Notes: generated by a model from the sequence alone, not told the origin. DNA of 64,000 nt from Panacagrimonas sp965216845 (GCA_965216845.1 OZ244200.1:1054001-1118000); one strand, 5' to 3'; positions 7,792 to 16,438 are shown, counted from the stretch's first letter. Program-made: numbers and translations.

Positions 7792-8508
7792 ATGTCCCTG
7801 CCTAGCCGAATGATTGATTACCAGCAAACCGGCACCGACCTGCAAGCCGAGTTCGTGGTGCCCGATGGTTCCGGCGCCAAGCGGCCGGGGGTGCTGGTGG
7901 CGCATCAATGGGGCGGGCGCGACGCCTTTGCCGGCGATCAGGCGCGGCGCATGGCGCAATGGGGTTATGCCGGCTTTGCGCTGGACATGTACGGCGCTGG
8001 CGTCATGGGCAATAGCGTGGAAGAAAACAGCGCGCTGATGGCGCCGTTCATGGCGGATCGTTCCCGGGTGGCGCGTCGCATGCAGGCGGCCCTGGACACG
8101 CTGCGCGACCAACCGGAGGTGGATGAAAACCGCATCGCCGCCATCGGTTTTTGTTTTGGTGGCCTGTGCGCGCTGGATCTGGCGCGCAGCGGCGCCGAGG
8201 TTCGTGCGGTTGCCAGTTTTCACGGCCTGCTCAAGCCGCCGGAAACGCGCGCCGGAAAAATCGGCGCAAAGGTGCTGGTGATGCATGGCTCGGATGATCC
8301 CTTGGCGCCGCTGGAAGATGTGTTCGCGCTCAGGGACGAGATGAGCGCCGCGCAGGCCGATTATCAAGTGATGATCTACGGCAATGCCAAGCACGCCTTT
8401 GCGGTGCCGGGGGCGAACAACCCGGGTATCGGCACCCTGCATAATGTGGATGCGGAACGCCGGTCCATGGCCTTGTTGCGCGCATTCCTGGCAGAAGCGC
8501 TGGCCTGA
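7792..8508 (+). CDS. Dienelactone hydrolase family alpha/beta hydrolase
   Basis: A 238-residue cytoplasmic alpha/beta hydrolase. The catalytic triad of the dienelactone hydrolase family is visible: nucleophile Cys121 (GFCFGG), Asp169 (HGSDDP) and His201 (KHAF). The N-terminal part, RPGVLVAHQWGGRDAF, matches the family oxyanion-hole region. The start was set at ATG 7792, which has GGAG 7 bases upstream; the longer open frame has no ribosome site. It diverges from the PQQ dehydrogenase across about 240 bp. True dienelactone hydrolysis in aromatic degradation is only one possibility, since many homologues act on other esters. Confidence 0.85.
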   Translation: MSLPSRMIDYQQTGTDLQAEFVVPDGSGAKRPGVLVAHQWGGRDAFAGDQARRMAQWGYAGFALDMYGAGVMGNSVEENSALMAPFMADRSRVARRMQAALDTLRDQPEVDENRIAAIGFCFGGLCALDLARSGAEVRAVASFHGLLKPPETRAGKIGAKVLVMHGSDDPLAPLEDVFALRDEMSAAQADYQVMIYGNAKHAFAVPGANNPGIGTLHNVDAERRSMALLRAFLAEALA

Positions 8509-8585
8509 TTCGGAGCCGGCGCTGCGTCCGAACCATGCACGCCGACGTAGAGCGGCGGCGTATTCGACAAAATTGGGGGGCTTGT

Positions 8586-9632
8586 TTGAACGTCATTGAT
8601 TTGTGCGAACGCGGCGTGATTCCGGATGCGCTGGCGCGCATGGGCATGCGGCGCTTGATTGCGCGCCGCCTGGTGGATGAGGCCAATCGCCACGGCGAGG
8701 TTCGCTCGGCACGCTTCAACACTTTCCTGGAGGAGCTGAAGAGCAGCGCCATCGCGGTATTGACGCAGGCCGCCAATGAGCAGCACTACGAGGTGCCCGC
8801 CGAGTTTTTTCACGCCCACCTGGGGCCGATGCTGAAATATTCCTGCTGCCTGTACCGCAGCGGGCGAGAGCGTCTGGCCGAGGCCGAGCAGGCCATGATG
8901 GAGTGCTATGCCGAACGTGCGGGCCTGGCGGACGGACAGCGCATTCTGGACTTGGGTTGCGGCTGGGGGTCGTTTTCGCTGTGGGCGGCGGCGCGCTTTC
9001 CAAATGCCAAGGTGATGGGCTTGTCCAACTCCAACGGTCAGCGCGAGTTCATTGAAAAAACCGCCGCCGAGCGCGGCCTGCACAACCTGCAAATTCTCAC
9101 CGGCAACGTGGTCGACTTTGAGTTTTCCCAGGCGGGCGTGGCGGCGGATTTTGATCGCATCGTGTCGATCGAAATGTTCGAGCACATGAAAAACTACGGC
9201 CTGCTATTGGCCAAGCTCGGCCGTTGGCTGCGCGCCGACGGCCGTCTGTTCGTACATGTTTTCGCGCACAAACTGCTGGCCTATCACTTTGAGGACAAGG
9301 AACAAAGTGACTGGATGACGCGTTACTTTTTCCAGGGCGGCACCATGCCCAGCGAGCACCTGTTCATGCATTTCCAGGACGATTTGAGAATCAATCGGCA
9401 CTGGTGGGTGGACGGCAAACATTACCAGCGTACCGCCAACGACTGGTTGGCGAACATGGACGCGGCGCGTGATCGCATCATGCCGGTGTTCGGCGCCTGT
9501 TACGGCAAACAGGACGCGGCCATCTGGTTTCAACGCTGGCGCATGTTCTACATGGCGGTGGCGGAGCTGTTCGGCTACGCCGACGGCAACGAATGGGGCG
9601 TGGCGCATTATCTGTTCGAGCCGCGCCGGTAG
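8586..9632 (+). CDS. Cyclopropane-fatty-acid synthase family SAM methyltransferase
   Basis: About 348 residues. The SAM-binding motif LDLGCGWGSFSLWAA lies in the middle, preceded by the CFA-type segment HYEVPAEFFHAHLGPMLKYSC and followed by SIEMFEHMKNY. The family methylates lipid or small acceptor molecules, but this subgroup differs from classical Cfa (it lacks the long N-terminal domain) and its substrate is unknown. The start chosen is TTG 8586, preceded by a G-rich ribosome site (8575-8580) and matching where homologues begin (VIDLCERG). An ATG at 8535 in the same frame has no ribosome site. It is followed 10 bp later by a metallo-hydrolase gene. Confidence 0.8.
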   Translation: MNVIDLCERGVIPDALARMGMRRLIARRLVDEANRHGEVRSARFNTFLEELKSSAIAVLTQAANEQHYEVPAEFFHAHLGPMLKYSCCLYRSGRERLAEAEQAMMECYAERAGLADGQRILDLGCGWGSFSLWAAARFPNAKVMGLSNSNGQREFIEKTAAERGLHNLQILTGNVVDFEFSQAGVAADFDRIVSIEMFEHMKNYGLLLAKLGRWLRADGRLFVHVFAHKLLAYHFEDKEQSDWMTRYFFQGGTMPSEHLFMHFQDDLRINRHWWVDGKHYQRTANDWLANMDAARDRIMPVFGACYGKQDAAIWFQRWRMFYMAVAELFGYADGNEWGVAHYLFEPRR

Positions 9633-9642
9633 CGTCATCCAG

Positions 9643-10698
9643 ATGGTCAAGCCCGTCATTGCCGGTTTTGTATTGCTGAGCCTGTACGCTTGCGCCTGGC
9701 AAGGCGAAACCCGGCCGGCGGCATCCGATCACTTTGACGGCCAGCGCTTTTTCAATCCGGGCGCGCAATTCGACAAAGGCTTTTTTGATCTGGTCCGCTT
9801 CGCCTTCACCCGCCAGCCTGGCCAATGGAAGCGTGATCTGGAAATTGCGCCAGCGCATGCGCCGCCGCCTTTGATGGGCGACGGCGAACTGCGCGTGACC
9901 TTCATCAACCATGCAACGCTGCTGATTCAGGCGGACGGCATCAATGTGCTGACCGATCCGATCTGGTCGCTGCGCGCCAGTCCGTTTTCCTGGGCCGGCC
10001 CCAGGCGCTTCGTGCCGCCGGGGATCGCGTTTGAGGATTTGCCGGAGATTGACGTGGTGTTGATCAGTCACGATCACTACGACCATCTGGACCTGCCCAC
10101 ACTCAAGCGGCTGCACGCCGAGCACGATCCGCTGTTCGTGGTCGGCTTGCGGCAGGGCGATCTGTTGCGCGACCACGGCATCCAAAACATTCAGGAGCTG
10201 GATTGGTGGCAGCCGCTTGAGCTGGAGAACGGCTGTCAGCTCTGGGGCGCGCGCTCGCAGCATTGGACCGGTCGCGGATTGCACGGGCGCAATCGCAGTC
10301 TATGGCTCAGTTTTGTGCTGGAGACCAAAGGCGGGCCGGTGTATTTCGCCGGCGACACCGGCTATGCCGATCATTTCAAGCAAGCGCATCAACGTTTCGG
10401 CGCCATGCGGCTGGCGCTGTTGCCCATCGGCGCTTACCAGCCACGCTGGCTCACCGCGTTCCAGCACATGAGCCCGGATGAAGCGGTGCAGGCGCACCTG
10501 GATTTGAACGCTGCGCGCAGCCTGGGTATTCACTTCGGCACTTTCGAGCTGGCCGATGACGGACAATTTGAACCGCCACAAGCGCTGGCGCGAGCCGTCG
10601 CGCGCAACGGCATCGCGCCGGATCGATTTCATGCGCCTGAATTCGGCGGCGGCTACGATGTAAAGCCCTTGGAGGAGAACGCGGGGTGTTCCCAATGA
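9643..10698 (+). CDS. MBL-fold metallo-hydrolase lipoprotein (NAPE-PLD/UlaG-like)
   Basis: 351 residues. The start of the protein (VIAGFVLLSLYAC) is a lipoprotein signal with acceptor Cys17, so it should be membrane-anchored outside the cytoplasm. The metallo-beta-lactamase motif SHDHYDHLD (142-150) provides the di-zinc site; further ligands are in SQHWTGRG and FAGDTGYADH. The closest recognisable subgroup is the one containing bacterial NAPE-phospholipase-D-like proteins, which makes phospholipid hydrolysis plausible but unproven. It overlaps the start of the next gene by 13 bases and sits after a lipid-type methyltransferase, so a lipid-modifying unit is possible. Confidence 0.85.
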   Translation: MVKPVIAGFVLLSLYACAWQGETRPAASDHFDGQRFFNPGAQFDKGFFDLVRFAFTRQPGQWKRDLEIAPAHAPPPLMGDGELRVTFINHATLLIQADGINVLTDPIWSLRASPFSWAGPRRFVPPGIAFEDLPEIDVVLISHDHYDHLDLPTLKRLHAEHDPLFVVGLRQGDLLRDHGIQNIQELDWWQPLELENGCQLWGARSQHWTGRGLHGRNRSLWLSFVLETKGGPVYFAGDTGYADHFKQAHQRFGAMRLALLPIGAYQPRWLTAFQHMSPDEAVQAHLDLNAARSLGIHFGTFELADDGQFEPPQALARAVARNGIAPDRFHAPEFGGGYDVKPLEENAGCSQ

Positions 10699-11438
10699 AG
10701 AAATGGATGATGGCGGTGCTGCTGGGTTTGATCAGCTCCACGGCGGCGGCGGACGGTACCCACCGCTTTTACGGCTATGCCTATGACAAAGGAAGCGGCA
10801 ACTACCTTTATACGGAAGTGCACGAACAAACCGTCACCGATGGCAAGTGGGTCAGCGGCAGCATCAAGTATTACGCGGCCGACGGCGCGCTGATGGGCGT
10901 CAAGCAAATGGATTTTTCGCAAGACCCCTATATCCCCATTTACGAGCTGAAGCTGGAATACGGCTATCGCGAGGCGATTACCGCCGTTGGCAAGAAAATA
11001 GACATGCGCAAGCAGAGCAAGGACAAAGGCGAGAAGGCCGATCAGGTCAAACGCAAGGATCCGATGGCCGCGGATTCGGGTTTTCACAATCTGTTGCGGG
11101 ATCGCTTCGCCGACCTGATGGCGGGCAAGACGGTGGAATTTCGCTTTATCGCCGCCGGCAATCTGGACAGCTACCGTTTTCGCGCCAAGCGCATTGAGGA
11201 CACCACGTTTGAAGGTCAGGATGCGGTACGTTTGCGCGCGGAGCCGGATTCGCTGCTGCGCTTCGTTGCGCCCGCGCTGACGCTGACCTATGAGCCGGAA
11301 CAAAAACGGCTGCTGGAATATCAGGGCATTTCCAACGTGCACGATCCGGCCACCGGCAAGGCCTACAGCGATGTGCGCATCATTTATCCGAAAGAAGCGC
11401 CGGCGGATGCGCCCAAACCCTTGCCGCCGCTGGAGTAA
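10686..11438 (+). CDS. Secreted protein of unknown function
   Basis: 250 residues with a Sec signal (MMAVLLGLISSTAAADG) and no lipobox. I do not recognise the family. The mature part is a mixed alpha/beta chain with many aromatic beta-like stretches (HRFYGYAYDKGSGNYLYTEVH) and a Lys/Asp-rich stretch around residue 110 (RKQSKDKGEKADQVKRKD). It ends in a proline-rich tail. GGAGGAG lies 8 bases before the GTG at 10686, which decides this start over the ATG at 10695. Coupling to the MBL lipoprotein by overlap suggests a shared periplasmic task. Confidence 0.7.
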   Translation: MFPMKKWMMAVLLGLISSTAAADGTHRFYGYAYDKGSGNYLYTEVHEQTVTDGKWVSGSIKYYAADGALMGVKQMDFSQDPYIPIYELKLEYGYREAITAVGKKIDMRKQSKDKGEKADQVKRKDPMAADSGFHNLLRDRFADLMAGKTVEFRFIAAGNLDSYRFRAKRIEDTTFEGQDAVRLRAEPDSLLRFVAPALTLTYEPEQKRLLEYQGISNVHDPATGKAYSDVRIIYPKEAPADAPKPLPPLE

Positions 11439-11451
11439 GGACCGACAAGGT

Positions 11452-12321
11452 TTGAGCACCTCTCCCGAAACCACCGCGCGGCTGCTGATTTCTTGTCCGG
11501 ATCGGCCTGGCATCGTGGCGGCGGTCACCAATTTTCTTTACCACCACGGTGCCAACGTCACCGAGCTGGATCAGCATTCCAGCGACCCGCAAAACGGGCG
11601 CTTTTTCCTGAGGTTGGAATTTCAAACGCCGGATCTGGATGTGTCGGGTCCGGCCCTGCAGCGTGCGTTTGCGGAGGTGGTGGCGGAGCGCTTCGGCATG
11701 GAATGGCGGATGTCCTTCGCGGCGCAAAAGCCGCGCATGGCGTTGTTGGTGTCCAAACATGATCATGCTTTGCTGGAAATTCTGTGGCGATGGTCGCGCC
11801 AGGAGTTGCGCGCGCACATTCCGCTGGTGATCTCCAATCACCCGGATTTGCAAGCCGCGGTCGAAAGCTTTGGCGTGCGCTTTGTGCACGTGCCGTTTGA
11901 TGCGCAAAGCCAGGAAGCGGCGGAACAGAAAATGCTGGAGCTGCTTCAGGATCAGGTGGATATCGTGGTGCTGGCGCGCTTCATGCGCATCTTGTCGGCA
12001 CAGTTTGTCAGCCACTTTCCACACCGCATCATCAATATCCACCATTCATTCTTGCCGGCATTTGCGGGCGCCGATCCCTACCGGCAGGCCTACGACAAGG
12101 GCGTCAAGGTGATTGGCGCGACCGCGCACTACGTCACCGCAGCGCTGGATGAAGGCCCCATCATCGAACAGGACGTGGCGCGGGTTTCGCATCGGCTGTC
12201 GGTTGCCGACCTGAAGATGCTGGGTCGCGAGCTGGAGCGGCAGGTATTGGCGCGCGCGGTGCAGTGGCAGTTGGAGGATCGCATCCTGCTGGACGGCAAC
12301 AAGACGGTCGTTTTCAGCTAG
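11452..12321 (+). CDS. purU: Formyltetrahydrofolate deformylase
   Basis: 289 residues, like E. coli PurU (280). It hydrolyses 10-formyl-THF to formate and THF, balancing one-carbon pools and supplying formate for purine synthesis. An N-terminal ACT domain is visible (LLISCPDRPGIVAAVTNFL), followed by the formyltransferase-like hydrolase domain with the catalytic Asn, His and Asp in INIHHSFLPAF and HYVTAALDEGPIIEQD. No ATG fits: the frame begins with TTG at 11452, directly before STSPETTARLL. AAGG motifs lie 1 and 11 bases upstream, so initiation may be weak. It stands alone before petA. Confidence 0.93.
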   Translation: MSTSPETTARLLISCPDRPGIVAAVTNFLYHHGANVTELDQHSSDPQNGRFFLRLEFQTPDLDVSGPALQRAFAEVVAERFGMEWRMSFAAQKPRMALLVSKHDHALLEILWRWSRQELRAHIPLVISNHPDLQAAVESFGVRFVHVPFDAQSQEAAEQKMLELLQDQVDIVVLARFMRILSAQFVSHFPHRIINIHHSFLPAFAGADPYRQAYDKGVKVIGATAHYVTAALDEGPIIEQDVARVSHRLSVADLKMLGRELERQVLARAVQWQLEDRILLDGNKTVVFS

Positions 12322-12336
12322 TCCCACGGCCAAGTT

Positions 12337-12366
12337 CTGTCATTGCCCCGCCCGGCACTTTATAAT
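12337..12366 (+). promoter_or_regulatory. Candidate promoter of petABC
   Basis: CTGTCA (12337-12342), 18 bp, then a perfect TATAAT (12361-12366), lying between the purU stop and petA. The -10 is consensus; the -35 matches 4 of 6. Confidence 0.65.
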
Positions 12367-12466
12367 TGGCCGTCATAAGCGAGGCGCTCGATAGGGAAAC
12401 GTGAGCCCAGCGCCGCGCGCCAAGCGATCTGTTGACAGTTTTTTAGCCAGGGGGCGATTCGTAAAG

Positions 12467-13084
12467 ATGAGCACGCAAAGCGCGGGCAGCGCAAATGGGC
12501 CCGGCGTGGACACCGGCCGACGCCGGATGTTGACGTGGGCAACCGCCGGTTTCGGCGCCGTAGGAGCCGGGGCGGTGGCCTGGCCATTTCTGGCTTCGCT
12601 GAAGCCGAGCGAACGCGCCAAGGCGCTGGGCGCGCCGGTGGAAGTGGACATTGGCAATCTGGAGGAGGGCCAGATGTTGCGCGTGGCCTGGCGCGGCAAG
12701 CCGGTATGGATTGTCAAGCGCACGCCGGAAATGGTGAGTTCGCTGTCCAAGGTCGCCGGAGAATTGCGCGACCCGGATTCGGCGGAGCCGCAACAGCCGG
12801 ATTACATTTCCGGTGAGGCGCGCGCCATCAAGCCGGAAGTGCTGGTGATGATCGGCTCCTGCACCCATCTGGGGTGTTCGCCGACCTACAAGCCGGAGTT
12901 CCCGGCGCCGGAGATCGACGCCGGCTGGCAGGGCGGGTTCTATTGCCCTTGCCACGGCTCCAAGTTCGACCTGTCCGGCCGTGTCTACAAAGGCGTGCCG
13001 GCGCCCACCAACCTGGTGGTTCCACCGCATCGCTACGTTGCCGACAACAAGCTGGTGATCGGCGAAGACCCGATCGCCGCCTGA
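12467..13084 (+). CDS. petA: Ubiquinol-cytochrome c reductase, Rieske iron-sulfur subunit
   Basis: 205 residues. The Rieske subunit of the cytochrome bc1 complex carries electrons from ubiquinol to cytochrome c1. A twin-arginine-type N-terminus (GRRRMLTWATAGFG) leads into one membrane anchor, then the soluble domain with the two cluster-binding motifs CTHLGC and CPCHGS, which supply two Cys and two His ligands plus the structural disulfide. The ATG at 12467 gives the usual family length; a GTG at 12401 in the same frame would add 22 residues. It is first in petABC, 20 bp before petB. Confidence 0.95.
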   Translation: MSTQSAGSANGPGVDTGRRRMLTWATAGFGAVGAGAVAWPFLASLKPSERAKALGAPVEVDIGNLEEGQMLRVAWRGKPVWIVKRTPEMVSSLSKVAGELRDPDSAEPQQPDYISGEARAIKPEVLVMIGSCTHLGCSPTYKPEFPAPEIDAGWQGGFYCPCHGSKFDLSGRVYKGVPAPTNLVVPPHRYVADNKLVIGEDPIAA

Positions 13085-13104
13085 TTCGCAGAGGCCAATA
13101 AACC

Positions 13105-14343
13105 ATGCCGATTGTTCCCAATCCCTACAAGACGACCGGGCTTCTGGGCTGGATTGATGACCGCTTCCCGCTGACCAAGCTGTGGAAGGATCATCTGTCC
13201 GAGTACTACGCGCCCAAGAACTTCAACTTCTGGTACTACTTTGGATCGCTGGCGCTGCTGGTGCTGGTCAATCAGTTGCTGACCGGCATCTTCCTGACCA
13301 TGCATTACAAGCCGAGCGCGGCCGAAGCCTTTGGTTCGGTGGAATACATCATGCGTGATGTGCCCTGGGGCAACATCATCAGATACATGCATTCCACCGG
13401 CGCCAGCGCCTTCTTTCTGGTGGTGTATCTGCATATGTATCGCGGTCTGTTGTACGGCTCGTACAAAAAGCCGCGCGAGCTGATCTGGATTTTCGGCTGC
13501 CTGATCTTCCTGTGCCTGATGGCGGAAGCCTTCTGCGGCTACGTGCTGCCCTGGGGGCAGATGAGCTATTGGGGTGCCCAGGTGATCATTTCCCTGTTCG
13601 GCGCCATTCCGGTGATCGGGCCGGATCTGGTGATCTGGATTCAGGGCGATTACATCCCGGCGGACGCCACCCTGAATCGTCTGTTCTCACTGCACGTGGT
13701 GGCCATTCCCTTTGTGCTGGTGGGGCTGGTGATTGCGCACCTGATTGCGCTGCATGAGGTGGGTTCCAACAACCCCGACGGTGTGGAAATCAAGAAGCAC
13801 AAGGACGAAAGCGGCAAGCCGCTGGACGGCATCGGCTTTCACCCCTACTACACGGTGAAGGACATCGTCGGCGTATCGGTTTTCCTGATTATCTTCGTGG
13901 GCATCATCTGCTTTGCGCCGGACGGCGGCGGCTATCTGCTGGAGAAGCCCAACTTCCAGGAAGCCAATCCGCTGGTCACGCCCGAGCACATCACTCCGGC
14001 CTGGTATTTCGGCGCCTTCTACGCCATGTTGCGCGCGGTGCCGGACAAGCTCCTGGGCGTTGTGGTGATGGGCGCGGCGGTGATGATCTTCTTCGTGGTG
14101 CCGTGGCTGGACCGCAACCCGATCAAGTCGGTGCGTTACAAGGGCTGGCTGACCAAGACCGCGCTGGTGGTGTTCGGCGTCAACTTCGTCATCCTGAACT
14201 ATCTGGGACTGCAGCCGGCGACCGAGCTGGGTACCGCCCTGTCACGCGCGGGCACGCTGATCTACTTCGGCTTCTTCTTCAGTCTGTTGTTCATTCATAA
14301 ATTCGAATCGTCCAAACCGGTACCGGACAGGGTGACCTCATGA
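13105..14343 (+). CDS. petB: Ubiquinol-cytochrome c reductase, cytochrome b
   Basis: 412 residues, integral membrane core of bc1 with both quinone sites. The four heme ligands are His96 (MHSTGAS), His110 (LHMYRG), His197 (SLHVV) and His212 (AHLIALHEVG), giving the 13- and 14-residue spacing of bc1-type proteins. The Qo-site loop reads PAWY at 298-301, where mitochondria and many bacteria have PEWY. About eight transmembrane segments are present. It overlaps petC by 4 bases (ATGA). Confidence 0.96.
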   Translation: MPIVPNPYKTTGLLGWIDDRFPLTKLWKDHLSEYYAPKNFNFWYYFGSLALLVLVNQLLTGIFLTMHYKPSAAEAFGSVEYIMRDVPWGNIIRYMHSTGASAFFLVVYLHMYRGLLYGSYKKPRELIWIFGCLIFLCLMAEAFCGYVLPWGQMSYWGAQVIISLFGAIPVIGPDLVIWIQGDYIPADATLNRLFSLHVVAIPFVLVGLVIAHLIALHEVGSNNPDGVEIKKHKDESGKPLDGIGFHPYYTVKDIVGVSVFLIIFVGIICFAPDGGGYLLEKPNFQEANPLVTPEHITPAWYFGAFYAMLRAVPDKLLGVVVMGAAVMIFFVVPWLDRNPIKSVRYKGWLTKTALVVFGVNFVILNYLGLQPATELGTALSRAGTLIYFGFFFSLLFIHKFESSKPVPDRVTS

Positions 14344-15110
14344 TGCAGCGCGCGATCAATCTTTTTGTCGGTCTTGCGTTGATGCTGGGCGTGACCGCTC
14401 AGGCGTCCGCCGCCGGTGGCGGCGCGGTTCCGTTTCATTTCGATCCGGATCCGGGCAACAAGGCCTCGCTGCAACGCGGCGCACGCAACTACATGGCGTA
14501 CTGCTCCGGTTGTCATTCCATGCAGTACCTGCGCTACAACCGCATTGCCAAGGATCTGGAAATTCCGGAAGAGATGCTGGTGGAAAATCTGATGATCACC
14601 ACCGACAAGACCGGCGATACCATCCTTTCCGCCATGCCGGCCGCGCAGGCCGCCGAATGGTTTGGCCAGGCGCCGCCGGACCTGACGCTGGAAACGCGCG
14701 CGCGCGGACCGTCCTGGGTCTACAGCTATTTGAAAACCTTCTACCTGGACCCCTCACGTCCCTTGGGTGTCAACAACATGGTGCTGGCCGGTGCGTCCAT
14801 GCCGCATGTGCTGTGGGAGCTGCAGGGTTGGCAGGTGCTGGATGACCATGCCGATGACGCCCATGGCGACGATCACGGCGGTGGCCACGGTGCCCATGCC
14901 GGTCCGCCGCTGAAAATCGTGCAGGAAGGCAGCATGACACCGGACGAATACGATGCCTTTGTCGGTGATCTGGTGAACTTCATGGCCTACGCCGCCGAGC
15001 CGGGCAAGGCCGATCGCATCGGTCTGGGCTTCAAGGCCATGGCCTATCTGTTCATCCTGCTGATGCTGGCTTACCTGCTGAAGCGCGAGTTCTGGAAGGA
15101 CCTGCACTAG
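14340..15110 (+). CDS. petC: Ubiquinol-cytochrome c reductase, cytochrome c1
   Basis: 256 residues. A signal peptide ends near AQASAAGG. The heme c site is CSGCH (55-59) and the likely sixth ligand is Met154 (GASMPHVLW). A C-terminal anchor (AYLFILLMLAYLL) keeps the domain in the periplasm. Residues 168-188 are an Asp/His-rich insert with five His. A strong terminator follows at 15128, ending the petABC operon. Confidence 0.95.
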   Translation: MMQRAINLFVGLALMLGVTAQASAAGGGAVPFHFDPDPGNKASLQRGARNYMAYCSGCHSMQYLRYNRIAKDLEIPEEMLVENLMITTDKTGDTILSAMPAAQAAEWFGQAPPDLTLETRARGPSWVYSYLKTFYLDPSRPLGVNNMVLAGASMPHVLWELQGWQVLDDHADDAHGDDHGGGHGAHAGPPLKIVQEGSMTPDEYDAFVGDLVNFMAYAAEPGKADRIGLGFKAMAYLFILLMLAYLLKREFWKDLH

Positions 15111-15127
15111 AAGCAGCAGACGTTAAG

Positions 15128-15156
15128 AAAGCCGGCCCAGGGTGGCCGGCTTTTTT
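15128..15156 (+). terminator. Rho-independent terminator of petABC
   Basis: AAAGCCGGC pairs with GCCGGCTTT around a short loop and runs into six T, 18 bases after the petC stop. Confidence 0.92.
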
Positions 15157-15207
15157 GTGCGCGCCTATTGCCCTTAAACTGATTAGGCATCATTACATTC
15201 ATTTTCC

Positions 15208-15621
15208 ATGTCCCACAGCTCAAGACGCCCCTATTTAATCCGCGCCATTTATGAATGGGCCTGCGACAACGGTTTGACCCCGCACATTCTGGTGGCGGCG
15301 GACGCCGAAGGCGTATCGGTGCCGCCGCAGTACATCGAGGACAATCGCATTACGCTGAACATCGCGCCCATGGCGGTACAAAGCCTGAGCATGGAGTCGG
15401 ATTTGATCTGGTTTGCAGCGCGCTTTTCGGGCAAGCGTTACGAGATTCAGGTGCCGATGCGCGCGGTGCTGGCCATTTTCGCGCGCGAAAATGGCGAAGG
15501 GATTGTGTTCGGAGAGGTGGAAGCGCCGGACGCCGAGCAAAAAACGTCGGACCCTTCCGAGGACAGCCCGCCGGAACGTCCACGGCCTGGCGGCAAGCCC
15601 AAGCTGCGTTTGGTGAAATAG
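15208..15621 (+). CDS. sspB: ClpXP specificity-enhancing factor SspB
   Basis: 137 residues. The folded N-terminal domain binds ssrA-tagged and other substrates: RPYLIRAIYEWACDNGLTPH is the family signature. An acidic, proline-rich linker follows, and the basic tail GGKPKLRLVK is the ClpX-docking peptide. In most gammaproteobacteria sspB follows sspA after petABC; here sspA is absent and sspB is alone, between the petABC terminator and a convergent channel gene. The ribosome site is weak. Confidence 0.93.
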   Translation: MSHSSRRPYLIRAIYEWACDNGLTPHILVAADAEGVSVPPQYIEDNRITLNIAPMAVQSLSMESDLIWFAARFSGKRYEIQVPMRAVLAIFARENGEGIVFGEVEAPDAEQKTSDPSEDSPPERPRPGGKPKLRLVK

Positions 15622-15640
15622 ACCTGCGTCCAGGGGTCGC

Positions 15641-16417
15641 TTACTGATCCGCACCCAAGGTGCGGATGTGGATCAACTGTCCGCAGTGTTTGCAATGCAC
15701 CGCGTCCGGGTCGTGGCGTGCGAGGCCGCAATCAGGGCATTCATGATCGATCTTGTTGGGGCGGAAAATTGCCTGCATCAAGCGTAGAAACAGCGAAGCA
15801 CCCACAATCATGATGATGATGGCGGTGAAACGACCGGCGCTGCCAACCATCACGATGTCGCCGAATCCGGTGGTGGTCAGTGTTGTGATGGTGAAATACA
15901 AGGCATCGACGTAATTCTCGATTTGTTCGTTGGTTCGCACCTGCAGGGCGTAAACGGCCGCGGCGACTACAAAAATGAACACCAGCAGGTTGGTGGCGCT
16001 GACAATCAGTTGTTCGTGGTTGGCGAACAGCCGGTAGTTGCGTCGCAGCGAAGCGATCATGTGATACGAGCGCAGCAGACGCAGCGCACGCAGCACGCGC
16101 AGAAAGACAAGATTCTCCGTCAGGCTGGGGGCGAACAGCGATGCGATGACAATCAGATCAACAATCATCAATGGCCTGGTGATGGCCGCGATCCGGTCCT
16201 TGGCCAGCCAGACGCTCAGCAGGCACTCGAGGCCGAGCACGGCGCCAATCACGTAATCGGCCATGATCAGGCCGGGGCCGTGCTCGACAAAGGTCGAAAA
16301 CAGGAAGAACGCGATCAGCGCCAGGTCGAATCCCAGCTTGGCCCATCGCCAGCGTGTTGCCGCGGTACCGCCGCCATGGGCCAGCGTTTGCAGTCGATGA
16401 CGAAGCTCGGACAGCAC
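15641..16417 (-). CDS. Voltage-gated-type potassium channel with C-terminal zinc ribbon
   Basis: 258 residues, six predicted membrane segments. The S4-like helix has Arg at 107, 110, 113 and 116 (FLRVLRALRLLR), the every-third-residue pattern of a voltage sensor. The pore loop TITTLTTTGFGD (176-187) carries the potassium selectivity filter. After S6 the tail has CPDC (227-230) and CKHC (242-245), a zinc-ribbon pair. Potassium transport is well supported; the role of the ribbon is unknown. It is the last gene of the minus-strand run lpoA-yraN-diaA-channel. Confidence 0.85.
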   Translation of the reverse strand: MLSELRHRLQTLAHGGGTAATRWRWAKLGFDLALIAFFLFSTFVEHGPGLIMADYVIGAVLGLECLLSVWLAKDRIAAITRPLMIVDLIVIASLFAPSLTENLVFLRVLRALRLLRSYHMIASLRRNYRLFANHEQLIVSATNLLVFIFVVAAAVYALQVRTNEQIENYVDALYFTITTLTTTGFGDIVMVGSAGRFTAIIIMIVGASLFLRLMQAIFRPNKIDHECPDCGLARHDPDAVHCKHCGQLIHIRTLGADQ

Positions 16418-16438
16418 GGTGCTTGAGTTTTGCCAGGG

